64,000 nucleotides of DNA from Cristatella mucedo (GCA_009760855.2 WPIO01000047.1:1659001-1723000), one strand, 5' to 3'. Shown: positions 20,295 to 53,043, numbered from the stretch's first letter. Numbers and translations are program-made. Notes: generated by a model not told the origin, from the letters alone.

Positions 20295-20305
20295 ATTAAA
20301 TTAAA
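20295..20305 (+). terminator. Candidate polyadenylation signals of PDHB
   Basis: Two overlapping ATTAAA hexamers lie about 310 bases past the PDHB stop codon. This is a position-based guess; no canonical AATAAA was noticed between the stop and this point. Confidence 0.4.
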
Positions 20306-20450
20306 GTGCTGGATGTGAGCCTCGCTGATCCACGAGAGCACTGTTCTCTGCTGAAGCGCCGCTGTCACCGCGGTCAACCCTGAGAGGAGAGCCGATGCTG
20401 TGCTACGGTGGGGGATAAGCTCTCTAGTGGAGTCACGCCGGACCCGTCCC

Positions 20451-20472
20451 CCCTCCCCCCCCCCCCCCCCCG
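20451..20472 (+). repeat. Poly-C run
   Basis: This is a homopolymeric cytosine run downstream of PDHB. The length may be unreliable in an assembly. Confidence 0.85.
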
Positions 20473-20639
20473 CAGGCTGCCGGAGCCTTTGCCTGCTAGC
20501 AGCCTGCAGGGGGACGGGTCGGGCGTGAGTTTTGCAATGAGTGGTGCACTGTTCACTTGATACAATCCCGTGACCTTGCAAGTATGTCGCCAGGGAGCGC
20601 ACCTGATGCGTGCAGCATTGCAACCATGACAGCGATAGT

Positions 20640-21170
20640 GATAATTAGACGTTTGTGGACACCGAAATTAAGTTGGTCCATGCCTTTGCTATCTAGAGAC
20701 GTCTGCGACTCTATCCTTGCAGGTCTTCCTTCGTGCTCCATAAGATGTTTGCAGTTAGTGCGCAGTTAGACTCTGCAGCTAGGCTTGGCTGTCGTGAACG
20801 TCGTCACTGCTTTACACTGCTTCTCACCGACCTGCACTGGCCCCCTTCAAGCAAGGCATCGATTCACGATTCTGCCACTCACTTTTAGTGCCTTTAATAT
20901 TGTCTTGCTCAACCAGCGTAGCCTATCGAAACTTCCTCGTGCTTATCATTGTACTACCTGCTTCTCTGACTGGATGTTGAGCTGTGCCTATAGCCAACCG
21001 CATATCCTGCTGAGACAGTGTCTACGGCTGCAATGCTGCTAAAGTCCGGAACTAGCGGTACTGATAACTAGCGGTACTGATCATCGTCGTCGTCCACTGA
21101 CTTGACAACGTTAAAAAAGAAGCTACGAGTCCACCAGTTTCTTGCAGCATTTGCTCCGACCGCACGATTT
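20640..21170 (+). mobile_element. LINE A remnant, strongly decayed
   Basis: On the plus strand, AAGTTGGTCCATGCCTTTG (KLVHAF), CAGTTAGACTCTGCAGCTAGGCTTG, CTTCTCACCGACCTGCACTGG (LTDLHW) and CACTTTTAGTGCC follow the LINE A order at 740-970. Many indels and stops interrupt it. Confidence 0.7.
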
Positions 21171-21614
21171 GCCCTTTGGTGACACTGTGTGCCATCTCTA
21201 GCCAATGGAGATGCACTATTCCAGCCAATCTCTAAGTGACAGGAAAAAAATTTAGTTATCCTATAGGGCTATTCAAATGTTGTACGGTTATTAACTTGCT
21301 GCGTAAAGAAGCATCTGGGCAGACTGTACTGACTATTCCTGCTTGCGGGCAGGTTTTTTTTTAGGGCACAGTCTTATGCTGTCTGCAGCACCCCAGCCAG
21401 AGCCAAGTATCAGGTGGCAGCACCCCCCCCCCCCGATGCCGCAGGAGTGCTGTTTAGCGCTGGCCGGAAGTTAGCTCTGCCTGCATTGACCTTTGACTGC
21501 TGAAAATAGCACGTTTGAGTATTACAATTGACGAGTAGCACTTTTTCATACGCATTTGTGCGCCTAGGTTCAATTTCGGCAGTATACAAAGATGCATAAA
21601 AAGAGACCAAGTAT

Positions 21615-22190
21615 ACCAAATAATACATTTGATATAGCGCCCTCAGAGAGCTGAATCTCTTTCTAGGCACTTTACAGATGCTGTAAAGAAAGCATGATCG
21701 AATGATTTGTTGTAACATTTGCATATCTCATCAAACATGACATTGTAATAAGTGAGATACAAAAGGGGTGAGCATGTAGATACGGCTTGTAAACAGCAGG
21801 CACAGTTTCAGCATGCATAATCACACAATGGACGAATCACGAGGATTCGTGCACTGAATGCTGCAATACATAGGTGTTTTAAGCTTCTTTATAAATGTCA
21901 TGTCGGGGGATGTCTGTCTTGATGTCAGTCAGTAGTGAGTTCCAGGCTTTGGGAGCGTATAAACTAAAGGCACGGTCTCCAAAGGTTTTTTAAGGTTCGT
22001 ACCATAGGTATAGCTTAACCATTTGAGTCGGAACAAGAGGGTGGTACAATGCTTGGTATACAATGGCGGTGGAGTAGTTCTGATAGGTAGGCTGGAGCCA
22101 GAGAATGCATGGATCTAAAGTGCCTAGACGTCGATTCGATGCTTGATTGGGAGCCTTTGGGTACCTTTCGTGCTGATTTTGCCACACAAA
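21615..22190 (-). mobile_element. LINE A 3' part, decayed
   Basis: It starts with the tail hairpin in reverse (AGCGCCCTCAGAGAGCTGAATCTC). It continues through GAGTTCCAGGCTTTGGGAGC (the APKAWNS block) and a GGTAGGCTGGAGCCAGAGAATG block to GCTTGATTGGGAGCC. Order and orientation match LINE A copies at 46.1-46.5 kb. Confidence 0.75.
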
Positions 22191-22199
22191 GCAATTGAG

Positions 22200-23136
22200 T
22201 GCTTAATTTATAGAAGCGATATTACAAAAAGGGACGCTCCGCTTGGCAGTAAACGGCCAGAAGCCCTTATTTCAAGCTAGGGAACCAAACTCCTGATTTG
22301 AGCGAAGAAGCATGCCGGGATCAAAGTTATTTGTTTTCTTGCAAGAGCACTCATATATGTCAGTTGGGTGATCTAAATGCAAGGTATGCTGAGCGACCTG
22401 GATCGCAGATTCATGAATGACGCTAGGACAGCGTTTCTGTTTTTGCCACTGTCTCCCAAGAGCAGAGTATACGCTGGATCTTCTCGCAGTGCTGTCCTGT
22501 CGAAAGACTGGCGAAGCAACGTCTACTTTTTTCCAACGTGAAACAAGAATTCCTCCACGATTTTCCTTATTCTCCTTGTAAAACTATGCGAAAACCGTTA
22601 GCGCGTCCACTTTTCCTGGTGGAAAGTTCGAAAAGCGTCAAAAATAAGCACAGACTTTGTAGATTAATGCTATCCTTCACTAAAGACAGCCCAGGCGACC
22701 GGGTTCGCACGTTCTCGATGAACTAACTCGCAGGCTCGGGAAAACCAGAGGGCGCAGTCGGAGGTCAGCGCTAGCGCTTGGGGTAAGTAATTTAGCGAAA
22801 CCGTAGGACTCTCGCTCGAAGGCCGAGTCGACAACTAACGCCTGAGCTGCTTAGGGTGAGCGGCTGTGGCTCCTAGCCGAGTCAACATAAAATGGCAAGC
22901 TCGAAATGGGTTCGTTGTTCTACGTTGTTCGCGTTATTTGATGCCGACGTGCGTAGACCAGCGTTTCGAGATTATTGGGAAAAGCATTGAAAGCTGAGGT
23001 ACCGCCGACCATATAAGGCGAGCGACTTAATTGGATATTATTTCTCTGCGATCATGCCGAGTTCCCCTATCGGAGTAGAGGCAGATAACTCCACACGCCT
23101 CCAGTGCCATTCAACGACCTTCAACTCAATCAAAGA
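22200..23136. other. Intergenic region upstream of the ankyrin gene
   Basis: No coding or repeat feature is supported. The last 300 bases before the ankyrin ATG probably include its promoter and 5' UTR, but no TATA box or initiator is distinctive. Confidence 0.4.
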
Positions 23137-26100
23137 ATGGCGGACGCTCCTGCTTCCGCGAGCGCGGAGGAGGCAATTATGCGAGACTTGCGGGAGCAAC
23201 TGAAGACGGCTCGAATTCCAATCGAAAACCTATCACCGATAGCTAAACAGGGAGACGAAAAGGTAACCAACTGATCCATCCTAATTCCTTTTGCTCCTAA
23301 CACCAGAAATAAACGTTGCTATAGACGCCTTCGATATTTAGCCGGACGACCTGTTTGGGACGTTTGGTGTTCTAGAACTAATGCAAGTATTGCGCTACAT
23401 TCGAGGGTTTTTATACTAATTCTTTGGTTTTTTCTATCATTGTAACTGGCTTTGTGCCATTTCTCGATTGATACTTCAGTAGTTACGCCGGTAGCCCCAC
23501 CCCCTAATAATATTTTTTGCTAAACGTGAACTTACTAGACCTATCGCTTAAGTGGCAAGAAACATCTGAAGGCTCTACCCGCATGTTAATGGATTTAATT
23601 TTTTACTTTAAGCTTGTAGAATCATTTCTGTCGGATGCGATGTCTGACGGAACGAATCCAAGAACACTACAAAGCCATCTTTACATCGGTAGGCTCTCGT
23701 ACAACTATCAATCGTGTTGATCCGCTAACGTGAGCCTGCTGCTGTGCTAAATTGTGTCAAATCGAAATGCAAATGTATCAAGCTTGGCTTAGCTGATAGC
23801 TGGATGACATGTAGCGAAACCGGAACCTCATGGGGGAATCGTACAGCTGGCAAGCAAAGAATGTATTGATCTTGTCGTATCAGCATAATCCTAATCGCAA
23901 AATATATTCATCGTATTCACAGATAATTCATATAGAAAGTGGCGAAATTCGTTTTGTTAATGGTTACATGGTGACTTCAATCCAGTTATGCAATTATCAC
24001 GAGTATTTTTATGGAACTCGGCGTAGGTACATGAAAACTTATTTGAGTTTTCGCGAGCGCCTGGCCATTCCATTTCGTCCATCCTTTTTTTTTATAAAAT
24101 CCGAATCGTAGTTCAATATCTCTGTCACGTTTGAACTTGATTCTGTTGCTGCCTTGATCGCCTTGCCTTGATCTGTGACTTTTCTTTACGGTCTCCTTCC
24201 TATCTACATTTCTAGTCATTTTGCTGCACTACCTTAAGCCTGAAGTGGTAAATTTTCTGCCATAGGCAATTGAGCCAAAACTCCGTTGCAGCCCAGGTCT
24301 GTAGCCGGCGACTGGATGACCAGTAGTGGTCACATGCTTCTAGTGGGAGGTTTCTGTATGCATTCCTTTTTTCTTACCATACATTGTCTTATGCTAATGT
24401 AATTAACTAATTGTACGCTTGCTTGCACTGATCATGTTTTTTTTCTTGTGCACTGCCTTTTGGAATTCTGTTGTGTACATATTGCTCGATAAGAATTTTT
24501 GCCATAAGATCCAATAAATGCATCTACGGAGAGCATGCATATCTCACCTAGCGTGCTTCTGGGGTCTGAAAGACATTGTCAGAAAGCTTCTGGATGCTGG
24601 TGCAGACGTGAATGCTCAAAATAAGGGCACGCTGTGGACACCACTACACGCTGCTACTTTCCACGATAACGGCCCGGTAAGTAGCGTGTTCTTTGTCACG
24701 TGTTAAAAACTTTTTTATCAGTCAATGCCTGCCACCTGCAAATCCATCGCCACCACTGCTACCCTTGGCCAAGCTGGACACACATTTTTCGATGTCCGAC
24801 AATCTAGCGTCTTGCCCTAGAGTATTGAGATTATATCTGGCGTTAAGAGCTGTGCAGTGACTAATTGATTATGGATTTATCTGGGCGTGGCCACTTTCGT
24901 CGGATGGTCATTTGGTCTTAACTGAGCACTTCGATTTGGTGAGCCGTAATGGCTCACTAGGTAAGGCGGTTGCTTTTCACGACCTCGCCCGAGGTCGTGG
25001 GTTCGAGTCCTGCGGTGGGCGATCCTTTATCGCCACTGCAAGTGGTGGTGATAGCCGTAAAGGCTCTTCCGTCGCTATACAAAAAGAGGCTGTTAAATCA
25101 GCTAGCGTTTATTTATTCGATAAATTGCAGCCACATCTCGTGCAGCAGAGATCTTGCAAGTCGGGTTTGGCTTGTTTTACTTGTGGTACTTTTAGTCCAA
25201 CTTTGTTGTACAACATTTTGCTGACCGCCCACCTCCACGGCCTTTCATTTTTTGCTGCGATGCAAAATGGGCCGAGAGGCCGTCATAACGACAGCAAGTC
25301 AGCCGTTCTGCAGCTCAAGCTCCGATTCCGTTGCAGCTGGTGATGCTGCTGCTCGAGCGTGGAGCACAACCCGACCTTGCCGACTACGAGGATCGCACCC
25401 CCAAGGACTTTGCTTCAGCCTCTGACAAGGTGTGGCCACACTTCGCCATGCTCAAGCTGGCAAGAACCAGCCGAACCGAGCTCGTGCAGAAGGGCATCAT
25501 CAGGCAGGGCATGGCCAAGGTGAGGACCGGGCGTCTGGCTGAGTGTGTGCACTCCTTTCGCACTCCGATCTAGCGGAATCTGGGCTGGCTGTATGGGCGG
25601 CTTGTGTCGTCACATCGCCATTGCAATCGCTCTCCTTTCAGGATAATTCCGTCGATCCTTCAAGCCGGGGAATTCCCATGGTGAGTTCGCTGGCTCGAAT
25701 TCCACGCTGCACGGGAGCATGCGTTTCGCAGGCAGGCAGGCAATGAATGGGGGCCAAGCAAAGCGCCTTGCATACAGCCTTGCCTCGAGCTGCTGCATAC
25801 CTCGAAACCAGGCGCCTAGGACTGCACGACAAGAAAGCCTGCGTTCGTGTTCGTTCACGTCGGTCACATTCCAGTGATGTCAAACACAGACTCCGATAGC
25901 CCAGGGGACGTCTAAAACTAGTGGTCCAACTTCATCAACTCGGGCTGCTGCCCATGCGAGCCCATCGCGAAAAGCCGAGCCGTGCGGCAAGCATCCAGCG
26001 TTCTCCTAAGGATAGCACCGTTCTTCATGGGCCCGCGAAGCGTATTTATTGGTCGACTACTAACAAATAAAAAGAGACCGGTAGCTTTAGCGTACGAGTC

Positions 26101-27392
26101 TGGCTAGGCAACACATCCGGACGACCACAGACGTACAGGGTCTGGCGAGTGGCTGCCTCGGTAGCAGCACTAGGTTCGGCACTACCACCGTAGCCCGTGG
26201 GTTGCTTCATTGCCTCTCCATCGCAATTAGAGCAATCAAAGCACGGTGCTCCGCAAGTCACGTGACCCGAAGCACTCACACTATGCACGGCAAGTCCACT
26301 CGCCGTGAAGCAGAGATGCATTCTTGCTTCGTCAATTCGAGTCTTGGCATTGCACGGGGAGCACTTTCACGAGATATCAACTCAAAGCGAGGGCGAGCCT
26401 ATGTCCTTGTTCGTAAAAATGCATATACCCCCATATCCAGATTCCAAACATACAGATGCTCGAACATATTGTCCAGTGCAAGCTGGATGACAGCTCTCCT
26501 GTCTTTTCTGCTGCTTACAATATTAGGCTGTTGAATCAGCCGGCCTTAATACTTTTTCAATGTTTAGTTGATGAAAACAATGGGTATAACGTGGCCGGCA
26601 CTACCCTCTTTGCCCTCTCAAGACTCCCTGGGGCACACATTGATGCTAACGTGCTCACAGGTGCACGTCGTGTGTAGATGTCGTAGGGAAACCCGGAAAA
26701 AAAAGGCTGCCCAGTGCTAGCAGCCGACGGCCATATACTGCAGAACGCGAGTCCTCTGACGAAGTGGGAGAGATCAGGCCAGGTTGTGATGCAAGAACAT
26801 GGCCACATGGCCCGTAGGGCGACGAGAAATAGCACAGCAAATCACGAACACGTATAGTACTGGACGATTATTTCCTTCCTTTTAGTTCATGCACAGTCAC
26901 TGCCAGTGACAGCAGTTAATACTGATCGTTGCAGTGCACTGAACGAGACAAAAGCTCAAGCGAAACAAAAAACGAACGTAGCGAAGCACACAAGCAAAGC
27001 ACATCCACTGGGCGACTCTCCGACGAGTTGGAATGCGTCGGGCATTGCAACGCGCGTCCCCCCTCCCCCCCCCCAGTTCGAATGCACGATGGGTGCGAAT
27101 GCACGATGGGTGCAAATGCGCGAGCGCCGCATCACTCAGGATGCAAATGCGCCGCTCGCAACGGCCGCCGCACGCAGCTAAGCAGGCCGTCTGAGACGTC
27201 GGCTTCGTCACCGTCTCACCCGCATGACTATTTGGGCTGTTGCAGGCTTCATACCAGACTGCAAGCCACGCCAGCAGGGACGATCCGTCGCTCTATGCAG
27301 CCATGAGCGGCGACGTGCTGGCAGACGAACGATCGGACGCTCGAGCCAAGACGACCACGCAGCAGCAGCCATACTTTTCAGCTTGGAACTAA
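23137..27392 (+). CDS. Small ankyrin-repeat protein, function unknown
   Basis: Six exons are modelled: 23137-23262, 24266-24296 (31-nt microexon, tentative), 24552-24676, 25337-25519, 25642-25680 and 27246-27392 (stop TAA). Together they make 651 nt and 216 residues, with phases consistent throughout. The start ATG has A at -3 and G at +4. The N-terminus (about 1-42) is acidic/helical (EEAIMRDLREQLKTAR). Residues about 54-125 hold ankyrin repeats: KLLDAGADVNAQNKGTLWTP, LHAATF, then LVMLLLERGAQPDLADYEDR and TPKDFAS. The C-terminal tail (DDPSLYAAMSGDVLADE, ending FSAWN) is not a recognised domain. Exons 3, 4, 5 and 6 have good donors and acceptors; the microexon is chosen because 31 nt restores the phase between exons 1 and 3. 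Ankyrin repeats mediate protein contacts; no enzymatic role is visible. The protein family is not recognised. Confidence 0.75.
24938..25106 (+). mobile_element. SINE1, best-preserved copy (tRNA-derived)
   Basis: The A-box-like TGGCTCACTAGG is at 24950-24961 and a perfect B box GGTTCGAGTCC is at 25000-25010, with tRNA-like spacing between them. The body that follows has a GGGCGAT..ATCGCC hairpin, GCAAGTGGTGGTGATAGCC, GTAAAGGCTCTTC and GAGGCTGTTAAATCAGC. It lies in an intron of the ankyrin gene. The head is too degenerate outside the promoter boxes to be a tRNA gene. Confidence 0.85.
25681..27245 (+). other. Last intron of the ankyrin gene
   Basis: About 1.6 kb with no supported feature except a short direct repeat near 27080-27115 (GAATGCACGATGGGTGC units). 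The ORFs on both strands lack recognisable domains. Confidence 0.55.
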
Positions 27393-27621
27393 CGAGCAGC
27401 GGTGGCGGCAGCAACAGCGCTACTAGCTGTGCCACACTCTTGCGGCCAAACGCCCGAGTTGCAAGAAGACGCCTCGCGAATGCCTGAGTTTTCGCCTCGA
27501 GTCCAAACGACGGCCGCGCTGACTCGTGCACGATGCGCCCCCTGGCGTTCATCGCGAGCAGCAAAGGCCTTTTGCCGGAAGCGGCTGCTCGGGTCTTAAT
27601 GCCGTGTGCAATGAGCCTCGC

Positions 27622-27627
27622 AATAAA
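27622..27627 (+). terminator. Candidate polyadenylation signal of the ankyrin gene
   Basis: An AATAAA hexamer lies 230 bases after the ankyrin stop codon, in the interval between two convergent genes. Confidence 0.55.
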
Positions 27628-28026
27628 ACGTACAAACGCGCAAACGCGGCCAGGACGCCCTGGGGCAGGTAGCAAGGCTGGCGGAAACTAGCGCCGTACG
27701 GACGACGACAGACAGAAGCCACGAGACAGACGAACAGATGACAGATTGAGGCACAGACACCAAGCAGGGTGAGGTGAGCTATCAAAGGATGGTTGATCAA
27801 ACGAGGCAGGCTCGGGCAGTCAGGGTCAGAGTCAGAGGCGCCACCGGCAGCCGGTGATGCAGCTGCAGCACGACCTCGGCTGGACAGCCAGCGCCCGGCA
27901 TCGATAGAAACACGTCGAAGAGGTTCCAGTTCCAGGAAGAGTTCGAGCACAGTCCGGGGGTGGGGGCACCGGCTCAGGGAAGAAGGGAGGGACAGAGAAG
28001 TTGCCTCCTAAGTTCGGGGAAAAGGC

Positions 28027-28032
28027 TTTAAT
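28027..28032 (-). terminator. Candidate polyadenylation signal of KAT2
   Basis: An ATTAAA hexamer on the minus strand lies about 155 bases past the KAT2 stop. It is supported only by motif and position. Confidence 0.45.
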
Positions 28033-28185
28033 TCGAGGAAAAGAAGGTGGCAACCGATTTGGCCCGGGTGCGTTGCGCTCACTGGATGCCAGCGAAAACG
28101 CCGCCGACCGACCGACATTGCTGCCACGTGCTTGCATCACACTTAGAAACAATAGGCGGCTGCAAAGGGCACGACTCCAGCCGTC

Positions 28186-49889
<21,704 letters not shown>

Positions 49890-50455
49890 AGCCACAAGGA
49901 CCAGCTACACCCCGCCTCTTTCTCACGGCAGTTCCGGTAGCAGCGCCGGTCAGGTGAGTCCCCTGTCACTTCCGTAAGCCTCGATCCGGCGCTGCTGTGG
50001 GCTCCTTTTCTCTGAGAAATGGCTTGATCTTCAAGTCTTGTTTTCCGAATTTCCATATGTACCACGGTATAACGTTACTAAATGCATTTGCATAAGTATT
50101 TACCGACCTACAGATAGATATTTGTCGACGTTGTCCGTACTTGCATCCCCCGCCAGCATTGCGCGACCTGTTAATAGGTATACCTATTAATAGGAATACA
50201 AGTTTTGAAGACTTCTAAATTGGGCTGTTCACTGAAATTCAAACTATGCGTTGCCTAGGTTCGTGCACATGCGTTTATCTGGGCTGCTAAGGATCCGGCT
50301 GTGCGCGCCCACGAGGCTCAGAAGTCAGTTTTAGCCTCCGTCGTTAGGGGCAGGCACTCGTATGGGGCGATATGCACCGATTCGCATCCCACGCATGTCC
50401 GTGTAGTGCGAGCTGACTGTGTGCCTCGCAGTGACGGTTGATGAGCTGACCACGC
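49890..50455. promoter_or_regulatory. KAT2 upstream/5' UTR region
   Basis: The first 150 bases upstream of the KAT2 start are relatively GC-rich and probably contain the 5' UTR and promoter. No TATA box is distinctive. The left LTR of the element at 50456 lies about 570 bases upstream of the KAT2 ATG and could influence it. Confidence 0.4.
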
Positions 50456-50731
50456 TGTAGTTTGAGTGTATGCCGGCTCCTCTGATGAGCCTGTGATGTG
50501 GCACTGACACAGGCCGGTAACCGCTGGTGGCCAGATGGTGGATTCACCATCAGGGTCGGCCACTGCACAGTTGTGGTCCTCGATGAATCATCGGGGTCAA
50601 CCAGAGGAGTGGAGGAGAGACTCTGAGTGTGAGAAGGGGGCGAAGGCAGTCGTGCGTCTTGCTGCTCCCCGTGCCTTGTACAATAAACCGTTGGCGTTGT
50701 TCTGGACCAGCGTTCTGTATGCCGAACCACA
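50456..50731 (+). repeat. Left (5') LTR
   Basis: Terminal repeat of the element with the TG...CA ends described for the whole element and a polyadenylation hexamer about 50 bases before its end. Confidence 0.85.
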
Positions 50732-52032
50732 AGCTATTTCGTGGAATGGAGCCGATGACGCCCTGGGAGATGTCTTGTGCAGCATCCCTAGGCTTCGATG
50801 GCTTCGGAGACTTCGTTGGCTGGCTGCTGAACTTCGAGAGGGAGATCGAGAAAAGTGGCTACGAACAGAGTGAGTGCCACTTGTTTTTGCTCCTTGCGAT
50901 GCAAGGCGGGGCCTTCACGTTTGCCTCGGGGCTCCCGCAGGAAGTTCAGGATGACTATGCCAAGCTTCGTGAGGCCCTAGTGAGGGCATTCACCTCGCCG
51001 GCCGGTAGAGCACGATTGCTGCACGCTGATCGGGTAACGGCTGGTCGGACTGAGAGGGCCGACAGGAGCGACCGGAGGCGGCAGCAGCGGCTACCGACTG
51101 TGTGCCAGGCGACAGAGGTTTTTCAAGCTGCCACCCCGTGGTGGCAGGCAACGGCTATCAAAGCAGTGACGGTTGGTCAGGCTGCGATGGTGTTCCACGA
51201 AGCAACGGCGTTGTGCGAGGCAACGGTCAGCGGTGTGGCTGAGGCGACGGAGAGTGAGACGGTGCACGGAGAGGCGGCGGCGTCCGCGTGGAAGGCGGCG
51301 ACGTCTGCGTGAAAGGCGGCGGCGTCCTCGTGGAAGGCGGTGGCGTCCGCGACAGAGTCGGCGGCGTCCGCGACAGAGTCGGCGGCGTCCGCGACAGAGT
51401 CGGCGGCGTCCAGGTGGAAGGCGGCGGCGGCACCCGCGACAGAGTCGGCGGCCGCGTCCGCGGCAGAGTCGGCGGCGTCCGCGGCAGAGTCGGCAGCATC
51501 AGCGACAGAGTCGGCGGCATCCGCGTGGAAGGCGGCGGAGGAACCTGCGACAGATTCGGCGGCGGAGTCTGCGGCAGAGTCGGCGGCGTCCGCCAGAGAG
51601 GTAGTGGCCGGCGATGCCGCACAAGCCATAAAGGTGACGTTGGCCTGCGACCAGCCAGTGGGCTGTGATGCGGCACAGGCAGGAGAGTGTGTGCAGACCG
51701 AAGAGTCTGCACAGGCCGGAGAGTGCTTGCAGACTGAAGAGTCTGCACAGGACGGAGAGGCTGTCCAGGAGGGAGAATCTGTGCAGGCCGCAGAGATTGT
51801 GCAGGCCGGAGAGACTGCCCAGGTTGGAGAGGGTACGCCGGACGTTGAAGCAGCTGCGTCTATCGGAGACGCGGCGGAAGAATCGGCAGAGGCGGGTGGA
51901 GCGACGACGGTTGACGTCCAAAAAACAGTGGCTGTGGACGTCAGCTCGATGACGATGGCCGGTGGATCACGTTGCCGATTGGTCGCAAAAGGCCGTGCAC
52001 CAGCTCGCCTCTTGCGATCAGCCGTCAGGTAG
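50719..52032 (+). pseudogene. Gag-like ORF of the LTR element, broken by one stop
   Basis: One frame runs from an ATG at 50719 (others near 50744) to 52032, broken once by TGA at 51310-51312. The N-terminal third has a capsid-like pattern (FDGFGDFVGWLLNFEREIEK, LASGLPQEV-type spacing, YAKLREALVRAF), resembling gag of metazoan LTR elements. From about 51170 it becomes Ala/Ser/Glu-rich with 7-residue repeats (ATESAAS), then 12-residue repeats (QTEESAQAGEC). No zinc knuckle (CCHC) was seen. The stop falls within the repeats in a context where neighbouring units have Trp, suggesting a recent point change. The gag assignment is by pattern, not by a database search. Confidence 0.6.
51340..51600 (+). 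repeat. 21-bp tandem repeat inside the LTR element ORF
   Basis: Repeats of a GACAGAGTCGGCGGCGTCC-type unit are exact for the first three copies (about 51347-51410) and then variant. They encode the heptapeptide ATESAAS. The frame is kept, which suggests expansion under coding constraint or very recent origin. Confidence 0.85.
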
Positions 52033-52119
52033 CCTGTGGGGTCAGCTATTGATGATAGCTGCTATGTCGAGGATGTGTAGGGTCTAGTTGGCATCGTTTA
52101 TAGAGAGGCTCGTCCATTG

Positions 52120-52200
52120 CTGCATAGATCGCATAGATAGATAGATATATAGATATATATGCATAGATAGATAGATATATATGCATAGATAGATTGCTGC
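52120..52200 (+). repeat. (GATA)n-like microsatellite before the right LTR
   Basis: Iterations of ATAGATAGATAT and ATATGCATAGATAG lie between the end of the gag-like frame and the right LTR. Confidence 0.85.
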
Positions 52201-52305
52201 ATAGGCTCGTTTATTGCTGCTTAGATAGGCTCGTGCATGCTGCCCTGTACATTGCAGCTACGTGTGTTGGTGCTGCAAACTTGTGACCTTAAGGTCAAGG
52301 GGGCG

Positions 52306-52580
52306 TGTAGTTTGAGTGTATGCCGGCTCCTCTGATGAGCCTGTGATGTGGCACTGACACAGGCCGGTAACCGCTGGTGGCCAGATGGTGGATTCACCAT
52401 CAGGGTCGGCCACTGCACAGTTGTGGTCCTCGATGAATCATCGGGGTCAACCAGAGGAGTGGAGGAGAGACTCAAGTGTGAGAAGGGGGCGAAGGCAGTC
52501 GTGCGTCTTGCTGCTCCCCGTGCCTTGTACAATAAACCGTTGGCGTTGTTCTGGACCAGCGTTCTGTATGCCGAACCACA
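52306..52580 (+). repeat. Right (3') LTR
   Basis: Near-identical to the left LTR over 275 bases. It is immediately preceded by a purine-rich tract. Confidence 0.85.
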
Positions 52581-52645
52581 ATGCTCTCAGCAACACAGTT
52601 GGCGAGCTCATTACGCCTTTCAGGACCTGCCGACTACACCGTAAA

Positions 52646-52786
52646 AAATATAATTATGTTGTATAGCGCCCTAAGACTACTTAATCTCTATCCAGGTGGT
52701 TTTTAAAATGTTGCAGGGCTCGATCCATACGACCTTCAACGTCGTTAAGGGCGACCATCTTACCACTGGACCAAACTAGGTCGGCA
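52646..52786 (-). mobile_element. SINE2 copy, diverged
   Basis: The tail is TATAGCGCCCTAAGACTAC, then TTAATCTCTATCCAGG. The B-box area is GGGCTCGATCC..ACGACC. The head is ACCATCTTACCACTGGACCA. It is in minus orientation. Confidence 0.75.
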
Positions 52787-53009
52787 GTAGCCTACAGACT
52801 TCCTCACGAAATAAAGAGAAAGAAGAAGCATAGCTGTGTCACAAGGCCAGTCGAGAAATTAAACAGCCTGTAAGTAGCAGTTCAGGGGGCGGGAAAGGAT
52901 TTGCTTTAATCGGCAGCAGGAGAGAATGTGTTTAACATGAGGATTGAGGAAGTGATTTAAACAAAAGCAAGTACACCTTGGAGCTTGTGGATCCGAGTAA
53001 AAATAGTAT

Positions 53010-53010
<1 letters not shown>

Positions 53011-53041
<31 letters not shown>
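53011..53041 (+). repeat. (TA)n microsatellite
   Basis: A pure TA run at the 5' edge of a LINE A fragment. Confidence 0.95.

Positions 53042-53043
<2 letters not shown>

Larger units (their letters stand above)
50456..52580 (+). mobile_element. Gag-only LTR retrotransposon, recent
   Basis: Direct repeats at 50456-50731 and 52306-52580 begin TGTAGTTTGAG and end CCGAACCACA, the usual TG...CA form. They differ only by a small indel/substitution near CTCTGAGTG versus CTCAAGTG. Each contains AATAAA (50682-50687; 52531-52536). A purine-rich tract (AAGGTCAAGGGGG) directly precedes the right LTR, as a polypurine tract should. The internal 1.57 kb encodes only a gag-like protein; there is no protease, RT or integrase, so the element must be mobilised in trans. 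Perfect target duplication was not found: ACGCT/ATGCT is the closest match if the LTR start is shifted by one base. Confidence 0.85.

Noticed and set aside
25000..25010. Possible tRNA gene (perfect B box GGTTCGAGTCC)
   Set aside because: The head does not fold into a complete tRNA, and it continues into a repeated SINE1 body found at several other loci.
27208..27675. A 155-codon minus ORF
   Set aside because: It is antisense to the last ankyrin exon, which is itself well supported by an acceptor, phase and stop.
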